Assembly: GCA_944990035.1 (NCBI GenBank)
Contig: CALYLX010000159.1
Span: forward strand, 558,001 to 622,000
Direction: 5' to 3'
DNA length: 64,000 nt
From: Clitopilus passeckerianus
Taxonomy: Eukaryota; Basidiomycota; Agaricomycetes; Agaricales; Entolomataceae
Shown here: positions 49,984-60,825 of the stretch, in pieces
Numbering within the stretch: position 1 is the stretch's first letter
Layout of the letters: every line of letters begins with the position of its first letter
Notes under the pieces: generated by a model
The model's input: only the letters and a program-made list of their open reading frames with translations
Told to the model about the DNA's origin: nothing
Database searches by the model: none
Program-made: the position numbers and the translations under genes

Positions 49984-50806
49984 TTATAAGTATTGTGAAA
50001 ACAGCTCTGTCGGTTCCTCGCTTGGTTCGCTTGGCAGGCCGAACCCACCAGTGGCGGCCAAAAACTCTGAATTTGACCTCTCAGCAGACCTGATTTCGTC
50101 AGAGAAAACAGCTGACACCTCATTCCGTACTTGATATATTGTTATCCGCTTCCTTATCACTGCTTCTCGAATCTGAAAAATGCGGACAGAGGTAAGGAAC
50201 CCCAGTTTTTCGCATTCTTCCAAGGTGAGGACCTCAGGGCGGTTCACCAGCGCCTCGTAACTTGGTTGGAGCCACTCTGAAATGGAGTACTCCAAGGCGA
50301 GAACGATTTTGTCAATGTTGTTAGGAGACATTCTCCCTAACTTGGAGATAGCCAGAGAGCGTATCCTTCCAAGATACCACATCCTCGAGAGCTTGAGGGC
50401 GGAAATCCAGGTTGCATGAGGTTTGACCAGCTCAGCTGGGATGTCGCTAGGGTTTCATTCAGCCGTTGGAACATGTGACACCACGTCAGAACTTACAGAG
50501 GATACATGATCTCAAGTAGATTCTGAAAATCAGTCTTAGAGACACCTTCGAGGCGAAGTGGAAGTGAGTCAGTCGTCCCTTCAGCCTGCTGCCCTTCGGG
50601 TTGAGGGACCGAGAACATGTCTCGAAAGATGCTCGAATTCTTCTCAAAGTAGTATTTAGGCACCTTGAAGAGTTCATCTTCCACCTATCGCTGTTGATTA
50701 GAGAGTGGGCTTCCGCTTACGGAGAGAAGAGAAGCTGGCTAAGAGTCCAGGTACTCACCTGGAAGATGACAGTGTCAAGATAGTAGGGCGATGATCTGGT
50801 GGCCAT
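49984..50806 (-). CDS. BTB/POZ domain protein 1
   Basis: Possible CUL3 adaptor or protein-protein interaction module. Three exons (50806-50759, 50684-50497, 50446-49984) give 232 aa. MATRSSPYYLDTVIFQ leads into the BTB core VEDELFKVPKYYFEKNSSIF, then RDMFSVPQPEGQQ and LEGVSKTDFQNLLEIMYPL. After the domain come ISALKLSRMWYLGRIRSLA and LALEYSISEWLQPSYEALVN, a helical back-like region in which these fungal BTB proteins share the spacing 'RPEVLTLEECEKLGFL'. It is paralogous to the BTB genes at 54.5-56.7 kb. The function is unknown; the family is much expanded in mushroom fungi. Confidence 0.8.
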
Positions 50807-51289
50807 CGGTGTGGGGAAGTTGTGGGGTCTTACGAAGGGAGGTAATCACAGGTCCTGATCTATACCCTTAAGAACGGCGTCTAAGCTGTTATGCTGGACT
50901 CACAGGACCAAGGGGTTTACTGCATGATTCAATGGCCGCAGTGATCGCACATAACTTCGTGGCCAGCCATCCCGTATGTGTGTTTGCCTAAAAGGTAGAC
51001 AAGAGATGAACACGCTATGCATGCGTCATGCCCTTGTAATATATGGTCTTGGTTAAGCAGGCATCTGCCTGATTGAGTGGTGAGGAAATTTCTAGACTGA
51101 GTAGAACCATTGCTTCATTTGACAACAAACTGGCTCCTTCAGTAGACCAAGTTTCGCGCTCAACGGTCTTGCGCTTCGCAAGGCTTAGTGCGACGGGAAA
51201 GCGTTAGTCATCCCCGGAGAGGGGACCGAATAGCCGTACTGGGCAGACAACGGGAAAACGATGAAGGCAAATCAATAAGGCAACAAATT

Positions 51290-51330
51290 GGTTGGCGTGT
51301 TAAGCATGTTAAGGCCTGAACATGCCAACC
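51290..51330. repeat. Inverted repeat (hairpin)
   Basis: GGTTGGCGTGTT at 51290-51301 pairs with AACATGCCAACC at 51319-51330, with one non-Watson-Crick position, around a 17-nt loop. It could be cruciform-forming or a transcript hairpin. No gene is adjacent. Confidence 0.6.
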
Positions 51331-51389
51331 GATCAGTTGCCAAGTGTGGGAAGGTTAGGTGAACGAGGAGACATCCATGGGACTCCCTG

Positions 51390-52312
51390 GGCCGCGGTCA
51401 CAGCATTTTGGTGACCGGCCGCGTCGATTTAGCTGGCGGTCACAAAATCCGGTGACCGCGCTGGGGGCACTGCAGTGAGAAGGCATATTCGTGTTTGGTT
51501 CTGTAGGTAGTGGTAAACAACGAGGCGGGGGTAGAATCGCAATTTAGCCTGCTCTACACCCTCTACGCACATATTCCGGGCGGGCAGGCTTTCGTCTACG
51601 GATCACGAATACGTTTATCACACAGGAAGCGAAGTTTTGGTGTGATTTCGGTCGCGCACGCACTGGAAATGGTGCTGTTGGTTGGCTCTCCCACGTTTCT
51701 ATGCGAGGAAATCTATCTGAACATTTGTAAATACATATATTTTACATTCTTCTACGGTTTTATGTACCGGAAATCGATAGAATTTCGAGTTCAGCCATTC
51801 TTACGACAGGGCAAATCCGGTTGATGGAAGCACCGTAAGCGGAGTTCGAGCAGCTGATAAGGAGGAAACGGAAATTTATGGTGAGTTTTCGTGGAACAAG
51901 TCAGAGTTTTTGCACTCACAAACAAGTGGGCCAAGCGCACTTGCACGTCTGAAGGAAATGAAGGAAAAAATGCCTACAAATCGACATTCACGAAGGGAAA
52001 AACATACTTTACGTCGATTGGGCGGAGCTTAAAAGAGCCAAATCATACGACTTTTCGTTTTGGAGGACATTTTGCGCGGTCTATCACTACTCTTTACACT
52101 AGAAAATTCTGCCACACATTAAAAATAGGCCTTCATATTACTCCTGCAGAGAATGTATCATCGAAGCGCGTTTGACGATGAACTATCTCGTAAGGTACCT
52201 TTAGTTTAGATTCAAACCCCGACCGGCAATCAGCGAGGCATCCAGAGAAAGGGGCAGGGAGCCGAGCCAGACGCTGTGACCGCCGCCACCTAGGAGGTGG
52301 TGACCGGGCGGT
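51390..52312. mobile_element. Candidate non-autonomous element bounded by GGTCAC hairpins
   Basis: The left edge carries two hairpins. One is CGGTCAC (51395-51401) facing GTGACCGGCC. The other is a perfect 8-bp pair GCGGTCAC (51436-51443) with GTGACCGC (51452-51459). The right edge has GTGACCGC (52276-52283) and a CCACCT/AGGTGG palindrome followed by GTGACCGGGCGG. CGGTCACAGC at 51395-51404 is mirrored by GCTGTGACCG at 52274-52283, a 10-bp terminal-inverted-repeat-like pair about 890 bp apart. The interior is non-coding and less GC-rich than the edges. No target-site duplication was established, so the class is open. Confidence 0.4.
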
Positions 52313-52524
52313 TTTTCCAGCTCAGAAAGAAACAACTGAGTCTCAGAATGGAGCCTCTAGGCGGGGGGAGAATGGGGGAGAATGGAGGAGGAGCGGAGGC
52401 GGCCGAGCTTACATAATGCGGTGCCGAAGGTGGGACGCGGGCACCGGGTCACAGGGAATCCGCGAGAGAACAATCGAGAATAGCCCCTGTCCTTCCTCAA
52501 TCTTTTAGCCAGGTCCTATCATAC

Positions 52525-54326
52525 ATGTGCTGCTCGCTTCAATCTAGTGAAGGTTGATCTAACATAACTCAGACCCATCATTCTTGCGCCATCCGGCCTT
52601 AACAGATGCATTGTCTCGATTCCGCAAATTAGGAGTTTCTGCTCTTAGTCCAGAGTCTGAAAAAGACGTCGCCTACACCGACATTCAAGGGGAGATACTG
52701 AAGCTCAGAGGGGTAATCAGTCGGATACAAGGATTGGTTGCAAGATGGAGCACTTGCCATAACACCCTTGCCAACATATCCCGACTCCCGGAGAAGATTC
52801 TTGCTCATATCTTCGGCTTCCTGGATCTACGCTCGATCAAGTGGATTATGGTAACGCATGTCTGCTCACAATGGCGTAGCGCAGCCCTGGGCTGTCCTCG
52901 CCTTTGGAAACGACCTCTGTTTTGGCACCTTGATTGCGGCGAGGAGATGCGGCAAAGAGCGAAATCTACTCCTCTGACGATTGAGATAAGCGCTCAGGTC
53001 GTGTCAGGCCAGTCTACCGATCATTGTCAACAGATTCTCTCACATGTACCAGAGGCAGACAAACTCATTATCGGTGATAATGGTCGGATTTATACCGTCG
53101 AAAGGGAAAGCTACCGTTTGGTAGGACTCCCTGAGTTCAAGCAGCCAGCCCCTTTACTCGAACAGGTCACCATTTCATCACCGCCTACCATGCCAGGCGC
53201 AGTAAACCCAGAATCATTTCGCGATGCCCCATTGTTGCGCAGCATTACCCTGTCGAACTGGAACTTTACCTGGGCATCGCCCATGGAATATTTCACATCA
53301 CTCTCGACATTGCAGATTTCATTTACTACCCATTGGACAGCCATGAAACACCTGTGTTTCCCCTATGAAGTTGTATCCTCACTGGTGCATTTCCGATCCC
53401 TTAGGAACCTTACCCTTTGTGGTATCTTCTATGAACATCTCACTACGGATGATAACGCTTGGTTCGCTAATCACCGTGGCTTAATTAATCTACCGCATCT
53501 AGAAGAGTTGGATTTGAAAGCCAGTCCCCCTGTCTGCGAGCTCTTCATCTCGAGACTCACATGGTCGGAGTCCTTGATTGCAAGCGTCGAAAGCCTGTGG
53601 AACCACCAAGACCTCAGTGAAACCGATAAGGCGGACGTCTACAAGCTCATACGCACAATTGGTTATCACATCCCTTTCCACATTAACAGCCTAAGCTTAC
53701 GGCCCAGTCAACACCAGCTTGACATATCTATTCGCTCTCAAACATCCCCTAAACCAAACCCGCTACCTTTCCACCTTACAACCCCTTCAATTGTGAATCT
53801 AGTTCCTGACCTTCTGGGAGCTCTTCAGCTCGATAACCTGGATCGTTTCAACTACTTCCCATTGGGTACCAAGGAGGAAAGAGAGGTTTGGCAGCATGTT
53901 GGCATACTTCCGCAGCTTCGGTGGATACAAGTCTCTGGAAATCGGCCAGAGTTGATAGACGTTCTTTCCCATAATGTGCTCTCGCCAGGTAACGAAACTC
54001 CAAATGATGGCCCTTTACTCCAAGAAATCGATCAAGGCGGAGGACCCTACTTTCCGGCTTTACGAATTCTGTTTCTCGATAGTTGGGCATTTTGGAGGTA
54101 CGATCCTAACGAGAATCTTGACATAATCGGGGCTGGCTGGTTCACACCAGTGACACCGGCCGGGAAGGTCGACTATAATCAAATCCGCAGGACTTTGGAT
54201 GCACGGAAGGGATATGGTTTGGGACTGGAGGAGTTGAACTTCTGGAAATGTGGAGGGGTCACCGAGGACGAGCTTGCCGATCTCCATCTGATTTACCTGG
54301 AAGCTAAGTTGGGAACCGGGGAGTGA
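52525..54326 (+). CDS. F-box-like protein, large agaricomycete family
   Basis: Likely SCF substrate receptor of about 580-590 aa. The main frame is open from 52573 to 54326. An N-terminal helix (DIQGEILKLRGVISRIQGLV) is followed by the F-box ISRLPEKILAHIFGFLDLRS, then MVTHVCSQWRSAALGCPRLW, a typical family block. The rest is leucine-rich-like (LEQVTISSPPTMPG, LLRSITLSNWNFTW, LRNLTLCGIFYEHL, PHLEELDLKASPP, LRILFLDSWAFW). No ATG opens the long frame near its 5' end. An exon 52525-52546 (MCCSLQS) joined across a 26-nt GT...AG segment with an internal CTAAC would keep frame (591 aa), but that is unusually short for an intron. The start is therefore uncertain. Confidence 0.75.
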
Positions 54327-54494
54327 ATGTGGCAACCTCAGTACAGAGTAGGATCGAGTAAGCTCCTGTTAATATACTTGCTTGTAAAAGTTGCTTCTCG
54401 GTTGAATGTGTATTTTACATTGCCTTCAACAATTTCGTACAATTACACGATTCCAAGGTGCCCATGGCGGAATGATCTTTCACGAACGAAACTG

Positions 54495-55445
54495 TCAGAT
54501 GTCTCCTATTTCAAAGAAATCCGCATATTCTTGTTGCATGACCGCCAGATCTTCGCCAAAAACAGATTCGATCTGTTGTTCGATCAACGCGTCCAGTGCT
54601 TGTTGATCGAAGTGTGGCTTTCTCCGTACGAGGACCCCATTGGTGCCGACAAACTTTACGCGCTCCGTGGGATCTCCTAACGTCCTCCAACGAGCTTCTC
54701 TTAGTTGACATAGTCGAATTGCGTCCTCGTATCCAAGATCCCTCGATTCTTGTACGGACAACGGATCGCGACGCTTCAGGAGGTCGCGGTAGCCATCACG
54801 CAGCCATTGAGGTAGCCTATGCTCTCTACCCGCTAATATCTGTCCAACTGGATTCGTTTTCCATTGGTCCTCGAGCTCTTTTATGAGCTCAGCATATAGG
54901 CCTTGGAACATCCATCTTCGTGCAAGTTTCATCACAGTAAGGATACACGTTGCATCCCGGACTCCCATTGTTTCCTCAGCGGTCGGAGCGTTAGGAGAGG
55001 GGATGACGTCCGCACTGTGAGGGCTTTCGATTGAACGAGGAATCTCATGTTCTTTTCTGTCAGCTGCCGTGAGCGATGGCCAAGATTTTGTGGCAGAAAA
55101 CTCCGTACTCAGCGTAAATATATTCAAGCATCCTTTCAAAGTCAACAGCCTTGACATCTTCCAGAACTATGGGGTTATCGTCGCTGATTCCTTCCCTACT
55201 GATGTCATCTGTCGACGATCGAGGAAGGCTAAACATATCCCGAAATATGGCTGAATTTTTAACGAAGTAGGCCTTGGACACCTTGAACAGTGTGTCTTCG
55301 ACCTATCAGACAAATCGGATAGGTATCAACAAACAGACCTCATCTACGTCAAGTAAAAGTGTATAGGCACCTGGAAGATGACGGTGTCTATGTAGAACTT
55401 CTTGGAGCGTTTGCTGCCAGTGGGAGCGGCTCCCTTGCTATCCAT
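54495..55445 (-). CDS. BTB/POZ domain protein 2
   Basis: Paralogue of the BTB genes on either side. Three exons (55445-55371, 55302-55109, 55056-54495) give 276 aa. It starts MDSKGAAPTGSKRSKKFY. The BTB core is DTVIFQVEDTLFKVSKAYFV, KNSAIFRDMFSLPRSS, then VLEDVKAVDFERMLEYIYAE. The C-terminal half has CILTVMKLARRWMFQGLYAE, RLPQWLRDGYRDLLKRRDPL and DAIRLCQLREARWRTL. This region is shared with BTB 3, where the Arg-Asp/Pro-Asp-Pro-Leu-Ser element is conserved. Complete and in frame. The role is unknown; a CUL3-type adaptor is possible from the family, not shown. Confidence 0.82.
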
Positions 55446-55825
55446 CAGATACGGCTGGTGGGGGGTAAAGATGCGGGGATAAACCTGCAGTGTGACCTCG
55501 TTACTCTCGCCGCTCGAAATTGAAGATGGGCGTCAGACTCAAAAGAATACACGAGGGCTCCAAACCGGCTAAGAAAGCGGCCGACCCCTTCTAGGAAGTT
55601 AGGATCAGTTCTAGCAGAAGTAGGAGTCTGGGCGGATTCAAGTGCCTGTATTATTTACCTAATAAATGGGAGGCAGTTGAGTGTGCGGTACATAGGAGGC
55701 CGAATGGGAACTAGCGCGAATAACTACATTATCTATCCAGGTTTGGAGCTCCATTTTGCACTGAACTAACCAGTTTGAATTCACACACTTGGACGTTTAC
55801 TACGGAAAACTGGACTCCGCATCAG
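55446..55825. other. Intergenic between BTB 2 and BTB 3
   Basis: About 380 nt holding the BTB 2 promoter and the BTB 3 3' end. Nothing else was seen. Confidence 0.35.
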
Positions 55826-56693
55826 TTAGTCATAGAATTCGTTGTAAAAACGATCATAATCTTGCGTTGTAGAAAGCAAATCCTCCCGAAATAATGAATT
55901 GACCTGCATGTTCACTACGGTTTCCCGCTCTGTCTCAAACCAAGTGTCATTTACAAATCGGCTCCCTTTCCCTTGCGCTGACTGGATCCGCTTTTTTAGA
56001 ACCTCTTCTCGTATATGAAAGAGACGGATTGAATCGTTCCAGCCAAGTTTCATCGCCTCCTCCTTCGAAAGCGGGTCAGGTCGTTTCACGAGATCGCAGA
56101 ATCCAGTGCGAAGCCATTCGGGTATTTTATGCTCTTTACCCATCTCGATTCTCCGAACCGGTTCAACGGAATATCCGGTGATCTTTTCGACGAGCATGTG
56201 GTGTAACCCTGGCAGTATCCATTTCCTGCAAAGGGGGAGCAGGGCGGCATCGTTTTCTGCATCTTTGTCATAAGAATGCTGGGTGTCGGGGCTCCATGCT
56301 AGTGCGGCCACAACAGAATTCAACACTTTTGGAGAGTCATGGACTTGCCTGTATTTCTGATTCAATGGGTCATCCGCTGTAGGTCGAGCTGACGACTTAC
56401 TCAGGATACATGTAGCTAAGAAGCCGCTCAAAGTCGGTACTCCTTACACTTGCGAGGAAAAGTGGAGTGTCGTCGCTTGAGCCCTCCTTTCCTTCGCCGT
56501 TAATGGGTAGGGAAAACATATCTCGGAAAATGGCAGAATTTTTGACGAAGTATGCTTTCGGTACTTGATAAAGGGTATCCTCGACCTATGAGAGAAATCG
56601 GCCCTTAACGCTGGCGGGAAGCTAGGCAAGTCATACCCTGAATATGACATTCTCCATGTAATAGTCGGGACTTCGTTTGTAGGGCGTGGCCAT
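55826..56693 (-). CDS. BTB/POZ domain protein 3
   Basis: Three exons (56693-56637, 56585-56401, 56348-55826) give 254 aa. It starts MATPYKRSPDYYMENVIFR. The BTB core is VEDTLYQVPKAYFVKNSAIF, RDMFSLPINGEGKEG and VRSTDFERLLSYMYPE. The second intron must use the acceptor at 56349 rather than the nearer AG, which would give an early stop. The C-terminal half carries LLPLCRKWILPGLHHMLVE, KIPEWLRTGFCDLVKRPDPL and DSIRLFHIREEVLKKRI, closely matching BTB 2. It lies head-to-tail with BTB 2, which suggests tandem duplication. Intact. Confidence 0.82.
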
Positions 56694-57614
56694 TGAGGAT
56701 TTTGCCAGGGGGGTCTGAGTCTCGGGTTTGAGACTAACTGTTATCTAATACATTATTATTATTACTATATACTATAAAGGTGGCGAGGATCGATTCTTCG
56801 ATGGTGACATCCTTGAGGGCGCATACATACCGCTAGGCGCTGAACGCTAATGTTGGGCCCGTTGTATCCGCCGTTGTGCTCGAACGCAAGGTATCGAAGT
56901 GGGCACACCATATGACTTGCTAGGAAACACGTTGCAAAGTGTGTCCACAGAGCGCTCTTTCACACCTATATCGAGTCGCCAACTATGACAGAAGATGTGA
57001 TTCGGTTCCAGCATCATAGAGGACGGAAACATCCGATGATACGAATAGGTAACAGACGGGTCATAAGACCAGACAAAGAGAACATCCCAGAGCTTCTCAA
57101 ATGCAGCAGGTTCTGAAATTCGGCACGTTCAGGATAGGATCAAGATGCAGGCTTAGGAGTTCCGGCGGGTGCAGTTGCATCACGGCCGGCATGAGCTCGC
57201 ATCAGGGAATGGCACTCCAAATGGTACGACGGGGATCAAAGATACAGTCCCCTCCAAAACCGCAGCACAGTGACGTGAGCGTCTGACGAGTAGCTCACTG
57301 TAGTGTAGTTACTGAACGACCAGCAGCGGGCGGTTATCGGACCGAGGTTGAATCCAAGCCAGATTACAGTGAAAAAACGCTCTTCCATCGATAGATTTTG
57401 GGAGGTGGAACGATAAGACAAGCAGGCTAACAGCATCCGTTCATAGTGACGACCTTGTGAAAACCTGGAGTTGCAAACGGCACGTTGAAGTGTCGTAAAA
57501 AGGGAGAACATAAGGGGACACAGCCACATGCTCACGTAAATCACAGTACGAGATGGGTTTCCGGGTTGCAATTTCTTCTTCCCTCCACCATCTCCCCCTC
57601 CACACCGTTCAGAA
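56694..57614. promoter_or_regulatory. Divergent region between BTB 3 and PIP5K
   Basis: About 920 nt with a short ATT-repeat tract near 56750-56765. It should include both promoters. No gene is supported. Confidence 0.4.
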
Positions 57615-60021
57615 ATGTCGGGCGTCGCGGTTCTCTCGCCGCCTCTTCGACGGTCACCGTCGCCGATAGCGCTCTCTCCAACGCCGGGGGATATGCGCAG
57701 GTTGTCAGCTCAGAGTGCAGTTTCATCGTCAGCCGCATCCTTTCAGACTGCACCGTTGACGGCGACGTCGTCTACTCATACTATCACGAGCCCCGGAATC
57801 AAGGAAAACTCAATACCTGCCCCGCTTGACATCTCACAGATACCACCCCAGGAAGTGCGCATTGTGACGGTGACGGAGGACACTATCACACTGGAGAAGA
57901 AAAGCCCGACGACGCTGAACGAGTCCTATTTTACGAGGATTATGGCTGGCCCTCTTCCACCATCTCCGCCCGCAAGTATCGAGCAAGAGCCTCGAGAACT
58001 TGTTGCAGAACCAGAGGGAGTCAAAGGGGATATAGAGGAAAATGAAGCAGATACGACTGTCACACTGGACTCACCGCCATCGAGTCCGCGCCACCCCCTG
58101 CATCGTGCCTCAACAGACACGAAAGCCTCCGGGCGCACAATTACTGGCTCAAACGTGGCTTCAACCTCATTCCTTCCGCCACCGCCAATGCCAATGGGTG
58201 CTTCGAAGTCCACCGGCCCCATGACGACAGCGGAGGGCAGCCATCTTCATCCACCAGTGACTTCACGTGCACATCCAACACGCCGGAACACGACCGGTTC
58301 TGCGCCTAAAACACCGACTACTGCAGGATTTGCATCCGGTGTAGGCGGGGCTGCTGCGGGTGCAGTGCCGACCGGTGAACTGGATAGTGATATCCAGATG
58401 CACGAGGAGAATATTCGACGGGAGAGAAAGAGGGCGCGGCAGATACAGGAGGCTGAGGCCCAGTTGACGAGGAGTACCAGCAAGAAGGAAAAAGAGAAAG
58501 AGAAGCCCGTGGTTGGAAATCTCATTGGGGAGGACCACGTTAACTATGTACTGATGTACAATATGTTGACTGGTATCAGGATTGCGGTGGGTTTCCTTTA
58601 CTTTTCGAAATATTTTGCAGTGGGCTGATAATATTTCTGGCAATAGGTGTCTCGCTGTCAAGCCAAAATCAAGCGAGAAATAGCACCAGAAGACTTCCAT
58701 GCGCGCCACAAATACTCCTTCGACATTATAGGGAACGAATTGACGCCTTCCGCGAAATACGACTTCAAGTTCAAAGACTACGCGCCATGGGTCTTCCGCT
58801 ACCTCCGTGAAGACCACTTCCACCTCGACCCCGCAGATTACCTACTGTCCCTCACAGCTAAATACATCCTCTCCGAACTCGGGTCTCCCGGCAAGAGCGG
58901 CAGCTTCTTCTACTTCAGCAGAGACTACCGCTTTATCATCAAGACTATCCACCACAACGAACATAAATTCCTCCTGAAGATTCTTCCTCAGTACTATGAA
59001 CACGTCAAGAACAATCCGCATACACTCATCTCGCGGTTCTATGGACTTCATCGTGTCAAGTTGCCGAGGGGCAGGAAGATCCATTTCGTCATTATGAATA
59101 ATATATTCCCGCTTCATAGGGATATTCATGAGACGTATGATCTGAAAGGCTCGACTGTGGGGAGGTTGTATCCTGAGGAAAAGGCGAAGGAGAACCCAAG
59201 GGCGACGTTGAAGGATTTGAACTGGATCAATAGGGGGAGGGTGCTTGAGCTCGGACCGGAGAAAAAGGCATATTTGACTGTGCAGCTGGAGAGGGACAAG
59301 GAGTTCTTGAAGAAGGTTGGGGTGATGGATTATAGTTTGTTGGTGGGGATACATAATATGCAGAGGGGGAATAAGGATAATGTCAGGAGAAATACGTTGA
59401 AGATATTCTCGGTGGGTGTTCACTGCTCTTCGCCTTGTGCATGAGCTTTTTGACTGACTATATGCGCTCTTTGATTGTATTAGCCTGAACTACCACCTTC
59501 CTTGCCCCAACGCCGCCGGACAACTGGTCATGGCCTCCAACAAAAGCCCTCGAAGAAGCTCGGGTCTCCAGAAGCCGTAGCCATGCGTCGCGTCATATAC
59601 CGGACCTCCGATCCCAAACGCCTCGATCCAACACAACTCCCCGACGCCACAGACCAAGAAACGCATCCAGAAATAACCGCCGACCGGAAACACTTCTGGT
59701 TCTACCAAGACGAAGGCGGTCTACGAGCGACGGACGAAAATGACGAGGGCATAGATATCATTTATTACCTTGGTGTGATCGATATCTTGACCCCGTGGAC
59801 GACGTTGAAGAAGGCGGAGGGGTTGTGGAAGGGGATGAGTGCTGATAGGGTGAGGTTTTTTTTCGGATTGTACTTTGAGGAGTATATGCTGACATTTTCT
59901 GGGGGTGGTGTAGCATAAGATAAGTCCTGTTCCGCCACCGGAGTATGCAGATAGGTTCTTTGCGTTCATGAAGGCTGTCATGCGTGGAGGGGAGGGAGGC
60001 GCAAGGTTTAAGGCGGAGTAA
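57615..60021 (+). CDS. MSS4: Phosphatidylinositol-4-phosphate 5-kinase (MSS4-like)
   Basis: Makes PI(4,5)P2 at the plasma membrane, controlling actin, endocytosis and cell-wall signalling. Four exons (57615-58586, 58647-59411, 59484-59849, 59914-60021) give 736 aa. A Ser/Pro-rich N-terminus of about 280 residues precedes a basic helix (IRRERKRARQIQEAEAQLTR) and the kinase domain. Hallmarks are NYVLMYNMLTGIRIAVSRC, FHARHKYSFDIIGNELTPS, GSPGKSGSFFYFSRDYRFII, FLLKILPQYYEHVKNNPHTL and RFYGLHRVKLP. Then come VIMNNIFP, ETYDLKGSTVGR and the metal-binding MDYSLLVGIH. GIDIIYYLGVIDILTPW matches the IID motif, and the C-terminal SPVPPPEYADRFFAFM closes the fold. The activation loop is basic and Lys-rich (GHGLQQKPSKKLGSPEAV), as in type I enzymes. 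Intact. Confidence 0.95.
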
Positions 60022-60825
60022 ATCTGCGCCTGACTATATGCGCATTTTTGGACGTCAATCTCGTTTCTACATTCTTGGCCCACGACCACCATCATCAATA
60101 GACCTCTTACCTCCCACTTGGATTTGCCCACACCACCCCATGTCATAACTATAATCTTTTAATGTCTCTGCCCACACACCCTCATCGCTCTCGGATTCCA
60201 CGAACCAACTTCCTCGACACTCATTTAGGCCCTCTCAATGCTCCGTTTCTGGACACGGAGCTACCCACGCTCTTTACATCTCACCTATTTGTTCTCTTCC
60301 ATTAGTCATCGACACTCATCATTGCATGACTTCGTGAACATCACGCAGCCCGCTCTTTTAATGGGTAGCACCTGTCTTGTACTATATCATCCATTTGGAC
60401 CTTGCTCTCTCGCTCTCATCTTCTTGGGGACACTCACACTCATTACATTATTCTTCCAATCGCTTGCTGGCGTTCTTTTTATTCATCATTCGTTATTATT
60501 ATTTTTCATGGGGGTCGTTGCAGCAAGCAAGTTCAAGTTTCAAGTTTTCATCATCATCTATTGTTATTTATTCACTATACTCATTACTCTATGCATTGTC
60601 ATTATCGATTATCATATCGTTCTTTGTTACTCGTTATTTTCCTCTCTTTTTCTCCGCCGAGCATGAAATTCTCTCATGCAAGTCTGTTTCAATTTAGGGC
60701 AGAAAGGTATTACAATTACAGTAGAGAAAGAGACGAAACAAATTTCATAACTTATGGTGAACAGTACTGTAGTGGGGTAAGAAGGCAAGAAAGTTAACGT
60801 GTGCAAGAAGGTACGGTATGGGAAT
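60022..60825. terminator. Convergent 3' region of PIP5K and condensin Cnd1
   Basis: About 800 nt between converging genes, very T-rich on the plus strand from 60380 to 60660. It should hold both transcript ends. The hydrophobic open frames seen here are an effect of pyrimidine richness. Confidence 0.45.

Larger units (their letters stand above)
50807..52524. other. 1.7-kb non-coding segment rich in inverted repeats
   Basis: Between BTB 1 and the following F-box gene. It contains a hairpin at 51290-51330 and a hairpin-flanked unit at about 51390-52312 (separate entries). No protein with recognisable homology is encoded on either strand. Confidence 0.5.

Noticed and set aside
60238..60797. Several hydrophobic open frames resembling a multi-pass membrane protein
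   Set aside because: They lie in a T-rich convergent 3' region, are open in more than one frame at once and have no start context or homology; the hydrophobicity follows from pyrimidine-rich codons.
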